A DNA stretch of 42,954 nt from Treponema sp. UBA1793. Lineage in GTDB: Bacteria; Spirochaetota; Spirochaetia; Treponematales; Treponemataceae. The translations under genes and the position numbers were made by a program. The notes under the pieces are model-generated. The model did no database searches. It worked only from the letters and a program-made list of their open reading frames with translations, and was not told the DNA's origin. The DNA lies in the NCBI GenBank assembly GCA_002314445.1, contig DCFX01000070.1:10240-53193 (forward strand), read 5' to 3'. Shown one piece after another: positions 24,361 through 33,133 of the stretch. How positions within the stretch are numbered: position 1 is the first letter of the stretch; every line of letters starts with the position of its first letter.

Positions 24361-25929
24361 TTATTCACTTATCCGGAATCCTTTTTCGTGGAATATGCGC
24401 ACGCATGCATCAACAACTTCCGCATCAAAGAAAGTGCCCCTGTGGGCTTCTATTTCAGAGAGCGCTGCTTCAATTCCAAGAGAAGGGCGGTACGGTCTAT
24501 GGGAAGCCATTGCTTCAACGACATCTGCGACTGCAAGTATTTTTGACTCCAGTAGAAGTTTATCCCCGGTAAGTCCTCTCGGATAGCCTGAGCCGTCCAG
24601 ACGCTCGTGATGCTGCCAGATAATTTCTGCGATTGGCCAGGGGAAAACAACATTTTTCAATATTCTGATGCCGATGTTCACATGTTCCTTAACCAGGGCA
24701 TATTCAATAGAACTCAGTTTCGCCGGTTTAACCAGAATTTCTGCCGGAATACCGATTTTTCCCAGATCGTGGATTGTTGCAGCAAGGTGCAGCCCATGAA
24801 TACTCTCTGTTGAAAGTCCAAGCTCCAGACCAATTCCGGTACAAATAGAAGCGACTCTCCGCTGGTGTCCTGCAGTATAGGGATCTCTTTGGCCAATAGT
24901 TTCGGCAATAACCTGAATTGTCTGCTCCAGACTGATACGCAGGCTCTCCTGCTCCTGTGCCTTTGCAATTGCTGTCCGGAGAGCCTTGATTCCGAAGGCA
25001 AGATCAGCTGCAACTTCCTGTAGTAGTTCCCGCTCCGGTGATGACCAGGTGTGAGATGTTGTTCCAAAAAATGAAAAGCACGCGGTTGTTTTTTCAGAAA
25101 GCAGGAAGGGAAGGATTATCAATGACCGGTACCCGCATTCCGCTGCTTTATTGTGCCAGTTTTTCAGGGTCGGATCAGCTGAAATGTTCTCACATACTTG
25201 AACCTGCATTGTCCGGATTGCACGACCGGTCGGTCCTTTACCGTAATCTCCTTCTGACCAGGTAATTTTACTCAGTTCCGAATAACATCCGGTATTCCCA
25301 TAATAAGCCATTGGAACAATGTTTTTGCCGGCACTATCCATTTCTGCGAAACCTATCCATGCCATCTTGTAACCACCTGTTTGTACGGCAATCCTGCAGT
25401 ATTCATCAAGCAGAATCTGCTCTGTCTGCGAATTTATTAACGCTGTATTACTTTCGTTGAGGATTTTCAACGTCCGCGTTGCTGCCTGTAAAGCAATTTC
25501 TGCAAGCTTCCTGCTGCTGTTGTCGCGGATATTGCACTGAATTATATCAATGCCGTTACAATCATATACATTACTTACAAATTCAACAGAGATCGGCCTG
25601 CCGTCTTTTGTTTCCAGCGGAAGGTCATCATACCGGATGTACCTGTTTTCCTGAAGTTCCTTAAAGGCTTCTTTGTTGAGTTTAGTATCTTTGAAAGAGC
25701 TGATGTCCCAGAGTTTCCTGTGTAAGAATTCTTCACGCGTATAGGAGAGCATTTCAATAAGGAATGGGTTTACGTCTTCAATTTCTGCCGTTTTTGCGTC
25801 CAGAATCAGAATTCCGTCGCGGGCCGTTTCGAATAACCTGCGGTATCGCATTTCAGAAAACCTCAGGTTCTGGCTGACTTCGGTTATAGTAGTACCGTCT
25901 GAATCAAGATCAGAATTAATCAATTCCAT
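24361..25929 (-). CDS. PAS-GAF-HD-GYP c-di-GMP phosphodiesterase-like sensor
   Basis: Protein of 522 residues with AGGAGG before the start. The order is a PAS domain (about 25-140, starting YRRLFETARDGILILD), a GAF domain (about 165-320) and an HD-GYP domain (about 335-500). The catalytic parts are intact: HDLGKIGIP, then HHERLDGSGYPRGL, then ILAVADVVEAM with RPYRP. HD-GYP enzymes degrade cyclic di-GMP, so a PAS- or GAF-sensed signal would lower its level. No membrane segment is seen, so it is cytoplasmic. No receiver domain or adjacent kinase indicates a two-component partner. It converges with the lipase gene. Confidence 0.93.
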   Translation of the reverse strand: MELINSDLDSDGTTITEVSQNLRFSEMRYRRLFETARDGILILDAKTAEIEDVNPFLIEMLSYTREEFLHRKLWDISSFKDTKLNKEAFKELQENRYIRYDDLPLETKDGRPISVEFVSNVYDCNGIDIIQCNIRDNSSRKLAEIALQAATRTLKILNESNTALINSQTEQILLDEYCRIAVQTGGYKMAWIGFAEMDSAGKNIVPMAYYGNTGCYSELSKITWSEGDYGKGPTGRAIRTMQVQVCENISADPTLKNWHNKAAECGYRSLIILPFLLSEKTTACFSFFGTTSHTWSSPERELLQEVAADLAFGIKALRTAIAKAQEQESLRISLEQTIQVIAETIGQRDPYTAGHQRRVASICTGIGLELGLSTESIHGLHLAATIHDLGKIGIPAEILVKPAKLSSIEYALVKEHVNIGIRILKNVVFPWPIAEIIWQHHERLDGSGYPRGLTGDKLLLESKILAVADVVEAMASHRPYRPSLGIEAALSEIEAHRGTFFDAEVVDACVRIFHEKGFRISE

Positions 25930-26211
25930 TATAAATCCTCCTCTTCTGAAAGTTCTGCCCGCTGATTGTAAGGTATAAAATTAAAAAACATGATGCTTTA
26001 TGAATGGATTTTTTGTCATGCAGCCCGGGCGGTGTTCATTGCCTGTGCTTTGTTTAGTATAGTTTATGGTTATGTCTTTGAACAGTCATGATCTACCGCA
26101 TCGTACATAATATTGAATTTGCCTGCGGATTATTTTTTTTATGTTCGGTGGCGAACAGTCGGCAATTTTATCTTTGAGTAACTTATAGTCAGGTATAAAA
26201 GGAGGAACCTG

Positions 26212-26400
26212 ATGCCGTTAATCAGATTGGTGATTTTGCTGGTTGTTATCGGAGTGGTTTTATGGCTGATCAACACCTACATTCCAATGAGCCGCAGTAT
26301 TAAAACGATTTTGAATGTAGTGATTGTTGCAGTTGTAATTCTATATGTACTGGCCGCATTTGGTATTCTTGGCCCGTTAGCCGGAATACGGATTGGTTGA
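26212..26400 (+). CDS. Thivi_2564-type small membrane protein
   Basis: Protein of 62 residues with two hydrophobic helices (about residues 3-22 and 32-55) separated by a short loop, NTYIPMSRSIKTIL. The length and the pattern V-x-WLINTYIPM followed by KTILNVVIV match the small family named after Thivi_2564, whose function is unknown. AGGAGG stands 6 bases before the ATG. It begins a run of four small genes (26212-27629) with short gaps, probably one transcript. The 282 bases upstream contain two GAACAGTC copies (near 26079 and 26153) and no gene. Confidence 0.85.
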   Translation: MPLIRLVILLVVIGVVLWLINTYIPMSRSIKTILNVVIVAVVILYVLAAFGILGPLAGIRIG

Positions 26401-26426
26401 TAACCAATTACAGGAAGGAACAGAAA

Positions 26427-26714
26427 ATGAAAAGCAGAGATAAATATGTAGCTGAAAAGAAAAAGCAGCTTGATGAATGGAATAAAGTAATGGATACCTT
26501 GGATGCCAGAACTCTTGCAAGCCGCGAGGCAGGAAAAGAAAAATATCAGGCACAACTGGCCGTTCTGCACAATAAGATGAAAGAGGGTGCCGGAAAACTG
26601 GATGCAATAAAATCTGCATCTGTTGATAACTGGGAAAATCTCAAATCTGAAAGTGAAAAAACATGGAACACTTTCCATTCTTCACTCTCTGAATTTTGTG
26701 CGAAGTTTGTATAA
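26427..26714 (+). CDS. Coiled-coil stress-response-like protein
   Basis: I start at ATG 26427 (MKSRDKYVAE, 95 residues), which has GGAAGGAA upstream. The protein is almost all charged helix with heptad-like spacing: many Lys and Glu, no Cys, no signal peptide. It ends in a segment with spaced Trp residues (DNWENLKSESEKTW). It resembles the small helical family called sll1863-like stress response proteins, found beside envelope genes. The resemblance is in composition and layout, so the assignment is moderate. It follows the membrane protein by 26 bases. Confidence 0.75.
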   Translation: MKSRDKYVAEKKKQLDEWNKVMDTLDARTLASREAGKEKYQAQLAVLHNKMKEGAGKLDAIKSASVDNWENLKSESEKTWNTFHSSLSEFCAKFV

Positions 26715-26754
26715 CAAGAAGTGTCTTGTATTTTCTAATTAGAAGGAGAAGCAT

Positions 26755-27096
26755 ATGAAAAAATTTATTGGACTTATTCTCGCATTAGTTATGATTGCAC
26801 TTGCCGGATGTGCCAACGACGAATCACTTTTCGATCCGATTGTCGGTACTTGGAAAAGCGAGGGAATCGGTACAACTGTGCTTGTGCTGAATAATGACAA
26901 AACGGTTGTAGAGACCTACACGCTTGTCGGCGCTGTCGGAGTTACGAAAAGCGGCACCTGGTCGTCTGATTCTACAAATATTACCAGAACGTGGTCAGAC
27001 AATTCAACTGATACGGACGCCTATACATTCAGTTCGAGCAATAGTGAAATGACATTAACTGCCGGCGGTATTTCAGTTACCTACACAAGACAGTAA
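26755..27096 (+). CDS. Small lipocalin-like lipoprotein
   Basis: Protein of 113 residues. The signal peptide MKKFIGLILALVMIALAGC has the lipobox LAGC with Cys19. The mature part begins with IVGTWKSEG and continues as Thr/Ser-rich beta strands, including a GTWSSDSTNI strand and an ending of VTYTRQ. This is the layout of short lipocalin-like lipoproteins in which a GTW motif opens the barrel. It is probably anchored to the inner or outer membrane. Ligand and function are unknown. AAGGAG precedes the start, and it sits 26 bases before the next envelope gene. Confidence 0.82.
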   Translation: MKKFIGLILALVMIALAGCANDESLFDPIVGTWKSEGIGTTVLVLNNDKTVVETYTLVGAVGVTKSGTWSSDSTNITRTWSDNSTDTDAYTFSSSNSEMTLTAGGISVTYTRQ

Positions 27097-27122
27097 CCGG
27101 ACTAACAAAGTAAGGAGAAAAA

Positions 27123-27629
27123 ATGAAAAAGATTTTATCGATTCTGGCACTACTGGCCGTTTTACCAGTATTCATGTTTGCCGAAAAAACAGGTGAATTG
27201 GGCATTGGTGGTGCAATGTTTTTCAAGTCGCCGGTACTTCTCGGGCAGCCGGTTGACAGAGACAGTCTGAACGTAAATCAGTTTGTTTTTGGTGGTGACG
27301 TGCGGTATAAACTCGGCTGGTTTCAGGCTGAAGGTCTGCTGTTCTGCGCGACTGGTGACATCAGCGGTTTGAACATGTACCTTGATGCCGGCGCATGCCT
27401 TGATGTGTCTATCCTCCGCCTGTCAATTGGAGCTGGGCCGAATATTACATGGAACTTCAACAGTACCCCTTTGATTCAGACCGGACTTAATGCTAAAATT
27501 GGCGCTGACATAAAACTGGATCAAATATCATTCGGTCTGTCATACATAATGGCTCTTACCAGTAATGAAGGAATCAATATACGGTACAGTTCAGGTCTGC
27601 TCGGAATGCAGGTTCTGTTCTGGATGTAA
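27123..27629 (+). CDS. Small secreted outer-membrane beta-barrel-like protein
   Basis: Protein of 168 residues with a Sec signal peptide (MKKILSILALLAVLPVFMFA, likely cleaved before Glu). The mature part alternates hydrophobic and polar residues in short Gly-rich strands, such as GELGIGGAMFF, VRYKLGWFQAEGLLF and LRLSIGAGPNITWNF. It ends in a short aromatic strand (LFWM), as do outer-membrane barrels. No named family is recognised. It closes the small envelope gene run. With the lipoprotein and membrane protein it may form a stress-related envelope module, which is an inference from position. Confidence 0.75.
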   Translation: MKKILSILALLAVLPVFMFAEKTGELGIGGAMFFKSPVLLGQPVDRDSLNVNQFVFGGDVRYKLGWFQAEGLLFCATGDISGLNMYLDAGACLDVSILRLSIGAGPNITWNFNSTPLIQTGLNAKIGADIKLDQISFGLSYIMALTSNEGINIRYSSGLLGMQVLFWM

Positions 27630-27686
27630 ACAGCTGCAGGCATTATAATAAGACTGGAGAGACAGTGGTCCATTTTGCATGGTAAG

Positions 27687-27720
27687 GTTACCTCTGAAAA
27701 TTTCAGTTTTTAGAGGTAAC
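27687..27720 (+). repeat. Dispersed hairpin repeat, copy 2
   Basis: Arm 27687-27701 (GTTACCTCTGAAAAT) pairs with 27706-27720 around TTCA with two G-U pairs. It matches copy 1 at 13689-13722 in loop and core and differs at the outer ends by paired changes that preserve the stem (GGC..GCC there, GTT..AAC here). Confidence 0.7.
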
Positions 27721-27766
27721 TCTGAAAGTGCGATATGCAGCTTAACGTTTCAAGAGGGGAAATCCA

Positions 27767-28477
27767 GTGAATAAAATAACTTGTGACATATGCAATAAAG
27801 CCTACAGCGAAAATGATATAATTACCGGCCATGGCATCCGGCATGAAATTGAACGGATTATTCAAAGCGAACATCCTGACTGGAATGATCATAATAACAT
27901 TTGTAAATCAGATTATTCAGTTTACAGAAATAAATATATTGCGCAACTGATTGATGAAGAGAGCGGAACTATACATAAATTAGAAAATGAAGTAGTTAAA
28001 AGTATCAGCGAAAATGAATTCATAACTGAAAATATAAATTCAACTGTCAACCAGAAAATGAAAGTCGGCGATATTATTGCTGACAAAGTTTCAGCATTTG
28101 GCGGCAGCTGGAAATTTATTATACTGTTTTTTATCATCCTTGTTTTATGGATAGTACTTAATGCTGTTGTTTTATCAAACAAATCATTTGACCCGTATCC
28201 GTTTATTCTGATGAATTTAATTCTGTCATGTATAGCTGCCATACAGGCACCTATAATAATGATGAGCCAGAACAGGCAGGAAAAAAAAGACAGGATCAGA
28301 TCGGAAAATGACTATAAAGTTAATTTAAAAGCAGAAATAGAAATAAGAACATTACATGAAAAGGTCGATCACCTGTTATTAGACCAATGGTCAAAGATGA
28401 TGCGCATACAGGAAATACAAATAGAAATGCTGGAAGAAATACGGGGAAAAAAAAGTAGTAAACCAGCTTCAACCTGA
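27767..28477 (+). CDS. DUF1003 membrane protein with N-terminal zinc-ribbon-like part
   Basis: Protein of 236 residues starting at GTG 27767, with GAGGGG 8 bases upstream. The N-terminus has CDICNKAY and a later C in NNICKSD, suggesting metal binding. The DUF1003 core follows: ADKVSAFGGSWKFI, a first membrane helix (about 118-135), LNAVVLSNKSFDPYPFILMN, a second helix (about 145-165), then a charged tail with RSENDYKVNLKAEIEI and LHEKVDHLL. DUF1003 proteins are inner-membrane proteins of unknown role. The second hairpin repeat lies just upstream and an inverted repeat overlaps its stop. Confidence 0.88.
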   Translation: MNKITCDICNKAYSENDIITGHGIRHEIERIIQSEHPDWNDHNNICKSDYSVYRNKYIAQLIDEESGTIHKLENEVVKSISENEFITENINSTVNQKMKVGDIIADKVSAFGGSWKFIILFFIILVLWIVLNAVVLSNKSFDPYPFILMNLILSCIAAIQAPIIMMSQNRQEKKDRIRSENDYKVNLKAEIEIRTLHEKVDHLLLDQWSKMMRIQEIQIEMLEEIRGKKSSKPAST

Positions 28478-28502
28478 CAAAAATCCTAGGTTGAAGCTGG
28501 TT
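28461..28502 (+). terminator. Perfect 15-bp inverted repeat at the DUF1003 gene end
   Basis: AACCAGCTTCAACCT (28461-28475) pairs with 28488-28502 around 12 bases. The stop codon falls at the end of the first arm. AAAACAAT follows rather than a T run, so termination is likely only if the stem alone is enough. Confidence 0.45.
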
Positions 28503-28652
28503 AAAACAATATCAGGCGCACCCTTTGAGGTAAATTAGAAAAGTTATAAGCAGCTTAATTCTCAAAATTATGCCTTATGGTGGTTTATCCAGGATTGTCT
28601 CAAGGCGAGTCCGTTATGCTAAAAAAAATTCTTATAAAATTAAGAGAAGGTG

Positions 28653-29201
28653 ATGCCTGACAAATCTGTAGGAAATATATATGGAAAAAGCCTGTTTTTC
28701 ATAGCCTCTTTAAATAATGCTCTTGACAATTATGTTAACCAGGGTAATAATAAACTCATGGCAGGCACAAGACTTATTGACTACATATATGCCGCTCATC
28801 GGTTCCTTTCCGAGATGGAGAGCGTCCCTAGGGACTATGGGACCGGTGAGAAGCTTTTTGCCACTGAAATCCATACGGTGGTCGCCATCGATGAAAATCC
28901 TGGCTGTAACCTGACGACTCTCGCCACAGTCCTTGAAGTATCGAAACCTGCTGTGTCGAAGTTTGTCGCAAAGCTTATCGGCCGTGGATTCATTACGAAG
29001 TATCAGGCCGGCGACAACAGACGCGATGTTCTTTTCGAGACAACCATGAAAGGTAAACTTGTTACAAAAGGGCATGCGCTTTTCACGCGAGAGGCATTTG
29101 AGCCTCTTTTACAGGTTGAGAGGGAACTTGATCCGCAGGCGCAGGCCATGATTGAGGCTTATTTTCGCAAGCTCCTTTCTGTTGTCAAGTCATCAGAATA
29201 A
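28653..29201 (+). CDS. MarR-family transcriptional regulator
   Basis: Protein of 182 residues from the ATG at 28653. An AGAAGG lies only 2 bases before it, and a GTG just upstream shares the frame, so the start is uncertain. The winged helix is clear: EIHTVVAIDENPGCNLTTLA, then VLEVSKPAVSKFVAKLIGRGFI as recognition helix, then the wing YQAGDNRRDVLFETTMKGK. The family senses small phenolic compounds or oxidants and usually represses neighbouring genes. The next gene, 71 bases downstream, encodes a membrane protein that is its likely target. A palindrome-like TTACCCAGGTTAA lies between them. Confidence 0.88.
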   Translation: MPDKSVGNIYGKSLFFIASLNNALDNYVNQGNNKLMAGTRLIDYIYAAHRFLSEMESVPRDYGTGEKLFATEIHTVVAIDENPGCNLTTLATVLEVSKPAVSKFVAKLIGRGFITKYQAGDNRRDVLFETTMKGKLVTKGHALFTREAFEPLLQVERELDPQAQAMIEAYFRKLLSVVKSSE

Positions 29202-29242
29202 CCTAAGGGGAGAAATGTCTGCTAAGGCTGTTTAGTGTATTA

Positions 29243-29255
29243 TTACCCAGGTTAA
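29243..29255. promoter_or_regulatory. Possible MarR operator
   Basis: TTACCCAGGTTAA is an imperfect inverted repeat (one mismatch) directly before TATAATGG and the ribosome site of the downstream membrane protein gene. Confidence 0.2.
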
Positions 29256-29272
29256 TATAATGGAGGAAGACA

Positions 29273-29899
29273 ATGGAGAAAATTTTCTGGGCAAAGATCG
29301 TCGGGGTATCACTTATTTTATTTCCGCTTATGCTGTTGGCAGGCTTTCTCATGCACCCGAATATCCTGTCTTTTAAAATGACTACATCTGCTGCTGACTT
29401 GGTCGCTAAGTTCCGCCACCAATGGATGTTTCATGTCGGACATCTTATTGTGTTCGCTGCCGTGCCGTTCATTATCGCATCGATGGTCTACATAGCCGGA
29501 TTACCGGTTGAGCATGGACGGATCTGGGTGTTCTTCGGCGGAATCATCGGTGTCGTCGGTGCTGTTATTCTTGCAGGTGATAAAGGCGCTCTTTGTATCG
29601 TGCTTTCGGCTTTCGATAAGCTGCCTGAGCCGGATTTTGCCACTATCACTCCGGCACTCGAGGCCATCGTAGAAAGAAAGGGACTCCTCGCGATTTTCTA
29701 CCTTTTACCGCTTTTGCCTCTCGGCGCGGCTGCGCAACTCGTTGGCCTTATCATGGATGGCCGTATCAATCCGGCTGCGGGCATCGCAGCCATCGTAGGT
29801 CTTGTCCTTCTCAACAATCCTGATATCGAGATTATCAGTAGTGCAGGCGCCCTCCTCATGTGCGCGGGATACATTCCGTTCGGTCTTTCTGTAATATAA
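29273..29899 (+). CDS. Multi-pass membrane protein of unknown function
   Basis: Protein of 208 residues, with GGAGG before the ATG. Hydrophobic segments at about 7-27, 52-75, 82-103, 138-160, 164-182 and 187-208 predict six helices. The first loop has LMHPNILSFKMTT and a following FRHQWMFHVGHLIVF with spaced His residues. It resembles no family I can name with confidence, although the layout is like DUF4386-type proteins. It is probably co-transcribed with the MarR gene. Converging transcription from the next gene ends 13 bases away. Confidence 0.75.
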   Translation: MEKIFWAKIVGVSLILFPLMLLAGFLMHPNILSFKMTTSAADLVAKFRHQWMFHVGHLIVFAAVPFIIASMVYIAGLPVEHGRIWVFFGGIIGVVGAVILAGDKGALCIVLSAFDKLPEPDFATITPALEAIVERKGLLAIFYLLPLLPLGAAAQLVGLIMDGRINPAAGIAAIVGLVLLNNPDIEIISSAGALLMCAGYIPFGLSVI

Positions 29900-29912
29900 T
29901 TATCAGACAGCT

Positions 29913-30878
29913 TTATTTATATAACTTTCCTATTCTATCTATCCGTTCAGTCCAGATACACCCTGAATAATTTAATGGTATTGATTTTAAATCTTCTTTC
30001 GTATCAAATCCACCAGACCATTGTCCCCTTTTCGTTACTATAACCATACGCGTATTTACATCATCCATTCTTTTAATAAATTTATAAGGCCACCCCCATA
30101 AATACTTTGCATATTCAATGGGCATATGTAATTCTGCATTTCTCATACTCTTTGGTATGTAGCCAGTCCAGCCAATCAATTCATATTCTATCACGGATTT
30201 TTTTATTAATTTTCCTGATAATGCTTTCATTTCAGGATACTCTTTGCGTATTAAATTAACAGCAATATCATTTCCATATATTGACAGATTTTCTATTTGA
30301 TCTTTATTCAGTTTTTTAAGTTTTGATAACAAAATATACCCGATTTCTTCACCATCGTCGCGTATATGAATCAAAAATTTTCTATCAGGAAAATGTTGCA
30401 TAACTTCATCAAACGAAGGTAACAGACCTGATCCCGTCCCTCTTAATGGAAATGTCTGTCCATTATCCGCTGTATAGCCATAGCCGACATCCATGGTTTT
30501 CAGCTCGGATAACGAATAATCAGATACATTTCCTTTTTTTTCTGTTCTAAAATCAACTTGATAATCATGAAAAACTGCTAATTCTTTATCTTTTGTGACC
30601 CTGATATCAAATTCGACTATATCCGCACCATACGTAAACGCGATTTCCATTGAAGAAATAGTGTTTTCAATATATGGATATTCGGGTGGGAAAATTATTG
30701 CAGCAGTATTCGTATTCCACTGTACTTTTGAAATGTCGAAATTCTGAGCCAAACCCCGATGTGCCAGTAATTCAGGTGTTCCGCTTTTTTTAACAGGAAT
30801 AATCTGACAATTATTAATAATAATAAATATGAAAAAACAGGAAACAATCATTAATAGTATACGACTTTTATTTTTCAT
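29913..30878 (-). CDS. Glycerophosphodiester phosphodiesterase-like lipoprotein
   Basis: I start at ATG 30878 (AGGAG 4 bases upstream; 321 residues) instead of six codons earlier. The signal segment ends IIINNCQ, a relaxed lipobox with Cys20, so it is probably a lipoprotein. GDPD motifs are visible: LAHRG (catalytic His), ENTISS, DIVEFDIRVTKD (metal ligands) and AVFHDYQVD (second His). GDPD enzymes hydrolyse glycerophosphodiesters to glycerol-3-phosphate and an alcohol. An inserted loop between HRG and ENT is longer than usual, and the C-terminal half diverges (IHIRDDGEE, then SGCIWTERIDRI), so another phosphodiester substrate is possible. Confidence 0.85.
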   Translation of the reverse strand: MKNKSRILLMIVSCFFIFIIINNCQIIPVKKSGTPELLAHRGLAQNFDISKVQWNTNTAAIIFPPEYPYIENTISSMEIAFTYGADIVEFDIRVTKDKELAVFHDYQVDFRTEKKGNVSDYSLSELKTMDVGYGYTADNGQTFPLRGTGSGLLPSFDEVMQHFPDRKFLIHIRDDGEEIGYILLSKLKKLNKDQIENLSIYGNDIAVNLIRKEYPEMKALSGKLIKKSVIEYELIGWTGYIPKSMRNAELHMPIEYAKYLWGWPYKFIKRMDDVNTRMVIVTKRGQWSGGFDTKEDLKSIPLNYSGCIWTERIDRIGKLYK

Positions 30879-31006
30879 TTTTCTCCTGCGAAACATACGA
30901 CTAACACTGTTTCTATAAATATTTTTTCAAAACTGTGTGAAAAATATAATGCTTTGTCCCCTGCACTGCAGGACTATAAAATCCGGAGATTATGTATTCC
31001 GGTATT

Positions 31007-31831
31007 TCATTCTGATAAAAACGGATCAGCAATCAGTGTTCCGGAAGTCCACTCAATTTTACCATTATTCAGTAAATACGGCTTAAGTTTTTTTTGCAGG
31101 GATGTATTCTCCGGCAGATCCTCCAGGGGAATATCTCTGCTCCCATATACCCAGTCCATAAAACCGGGACTGTCCGCATCTATATGCGTAATTTTAAAAG
31201 ATTTTTGAAACTGCAGAATCCTTGAGTTTTCAGGCAGGACGTTCTTGAGCGAAGGTGCAAGCAGCCATGAACTGCAGACCATTTCCGCATTAAAAAAGTC
31301 CGGATAAAACTTCTTAAAAAATTCCAGCGCATCAGAATATGACTGCCTCAGTCTGCCTGTCGATATATCAGCGTCTGCCGGAATATGCATGTCAATCAGT
31401 CTTTTTCCGTTTTCCACCCGCATTTCATATTCCAGCTCCCCAATCCGGTATTCCACCATAGATATCTGACGAACAGCCCACCATGCCCAGACATAACGGT
31501 AACATCCATGCCTGTTCTTATAGTCCTGCAGAAATCTGGTAAAAAATTTCATGGTAGCAATGAATATTTCCTGCGATATACCAAGCCGCATATACTCATC
31601 ATATGCATCACATACGCAGTACAGCTGGCAGGTAAGAATTTTCATTCCGTCTTCATCAGGTTCCAGAGAATGATTCAAACGCTTGAGCGCACCCTCCCAG
31701 CATTCAGGATGCTTCATCTGTTCAATATCTTCCTTCAGGGGCTGGACGTCAATACGCTTCATGCAATCCCTGAGCAGCTCCCGCACTTCATCGTGTATTC
31801 CCAGCATCTTACAAAGTTCAATTAATTCCAT
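31007..31831 (-). CDS. Acyltransferase-domain (GNAT-C type) protein
   Basis: Protein of 274 residues. The ribosome site is weak (AGGT, 8 bases). The sequence resembles the DUF5596/GNAT-C acyltransferase family, mostly seen in gut Firmicutes. The core is VWAWWAVRQISMVEYRIGELEYEM followed by DMHIPADADIS, then a CSSWLLAPSL segment. The two conserved parts form an N-terminal helical domain and a GNAT-like C-terminal domain. The acyl substrate is unknown. It lies downstream of the GH5 gene on the same strand but 97 bases away. Confidence 0.78.
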   Translation of the reverse strand: MELIELCKMLGIHDEVRELLRDCMKRIDVQPLKEDIEQMKHPECWEGALKRLNHSLEPDEDGMKILTCQLYCVCDAYDEYMRLGISQEIFIATMKFFTRFLQDYKNRHGCYRYVWAWWAVRQISMVEYRIGELEYEMRVENGKRLIDMHIPADADISTGRLRQSYSDALEFFKKFYPDFFNAEMVCSSWLLAPSLKNVLPENSRILQFQKSFKITHIDADSPGFMDWVYGSRDIPLEDLPENTSLQKKLKPYLLNNGKIEWTSGTLIADPFLSE

Positions 31832-31928
31832 GTGTCTACCTGTTATTGCGGGTTATTATTTGCAAAATATGGTTATCTGTCAAGCTGGCATCAGCCTGAC
31901 TTTTTATACTGGTAACGAATAATGTTAT

Positions 31929-33008
31929 TTACCTGTTCCGGATAAAATCGATTATAAATTTCCCTGATGCTGTTAAATCTTTATCCGTCCAGTCTCCTTT
32001 TACGGATGCATTCGGCTTCAAAATAGCAGCATCTTCAGGAAAATCAGTTAAAGCGTAATGACACCAGCTGATTTGCCTTGCATACATCATATCCATCCAT
32101 TTCCTGCTTTCCTGGATAAATGGACCGCCTTGGGCATCATAATTAGAATTCCCCCATTCTGACGCAAATAAAGGTATTTTGCAGGAAGCCTCTTCAACTT
32201 TTTTCCGCAGCTCATCTTTATGGGAACCGGAATAAAAATGAAAGGCATACAGTATATTCGTATAATCAAGCGGGTTCTTTGCAGCTGTATCTACATCCTG
32301 ACTCCAGGTACTTGTTCCGACAATGACAATCGCATCCGGATTTCCGGCTTTTATTGCAGGAATTATTAACTCAGCATATGGCTTTATTACGTTGTCCCAG
32401 GTAACATCCTTTCCATTTGGTTCATTGCATATTTCATATAGTACGTGTTTTTTCGCTCCATATTTGTATGCAAGCCGTTGAAAAAAGTCAAATGATTCCT
32501 TAGCGTGGAGCAGAGGATTTCCGTCGCCCAGGACATGCCAGTCGATAATGCAGTATATCCCGTATTTTTCACTCAATTGCACAGCCCTGTCAATTAGTTG
32601 TTCATAATGTTGACTGCCTATATACGATGGCTCTGAGTACCACGAAGCTGACATAAAGGGGATTCTTATGACGTCAATTTTCCATTTATCGGCAAGAGTG
32701 CTGAAACAGTCATCGTTTAGGAATTTGGATTCTTCTTTCAGGGCGCGCAGGTAGACCCCGTTCAGTTGAATTTTATTTCCTTTTTCATCGCAGAGCTGCG
32801 TATCTATTATTTGAAGTCTGCCATATCGGGCGACGACGGAGCCAGCGGGATAATTTCCTTCAATTCCGGAATTACCCGCAGGAAGTTGTGTTTCAAGCAG
32901 TTTTTTGTATTCATAATCAGATATCGCTTTTGAACCATCCGGAGTCGTGTAACAGGACAAAATCAGTAAGCTTAAAGCGGATACTGCTATAAATAAGTTT
33001 ATTTTCAT
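31929..33008 (-). CDS. GH5 glycoside hydrolase lipoprotein
   Basis: Protein of 359 residues. The lipobox ILSC (Cys19) predicts a lipid-anchored enzyme. Family 5 motifs are clear: IRIPFMSASW, IIDWHVLGDGNP, the acid/base Glu196 in YEICNEPNG, HFYSGSH and the nucleophile Glu284 in FASEWGNS. GH5 enzymes with this core mostly cleave beta-1,4-glucans such as cellulose or related glucans outside the cell. The linker after the lipobox is short and no carbohydrate-binding module is present. AAGGAG lies 8 bases upstream. A TetR gene ends 125 bases upstream in the same direction and is the likely local regulator. Confidence 0.92.
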   Translation of the reverse strand: MKINLFIAVSALSLLILSCYTTPDGSKAISDYEYKKLLETQLPAGNSGIEGNYPAGSVVARYGRLQIIDTQLCDEKGNKIQLNGVYLRALKEESKFLNDDCFSTLADKWKIDVIRIPFMSASWYSEPSYIGSQHYEQLIDRAVQLSEKYGIYCIIDWHVLGDGNPLLHAKESFDFFQRLAYKYGAKKHVLYEICNEPNGKDVTWDNVIKPYAELIIPAIKAGNPDAIVIVGTSTWSQDVDTAAKNPLDYTNILYAFHFYSGSHKDELRKKVEEASCKIPLFASEWGNSNYDAQGGPFIQESRKWMDMMYARQISWCHYALTDFPEDAAILKPNASVKGDWTDKDLTASGKFIIDFIRNR

Positions 33009-33133
33009 ACGGATACTCCTTAATTATGCATATACTTGAGTCCTGCTGATATTTGCTTAAAACACAGCATCAATTTTACATCAGCATTGCTCTGCACGCA
33101 AGGACAATGTGTGTCCATCGGTATTTTTTTTGC

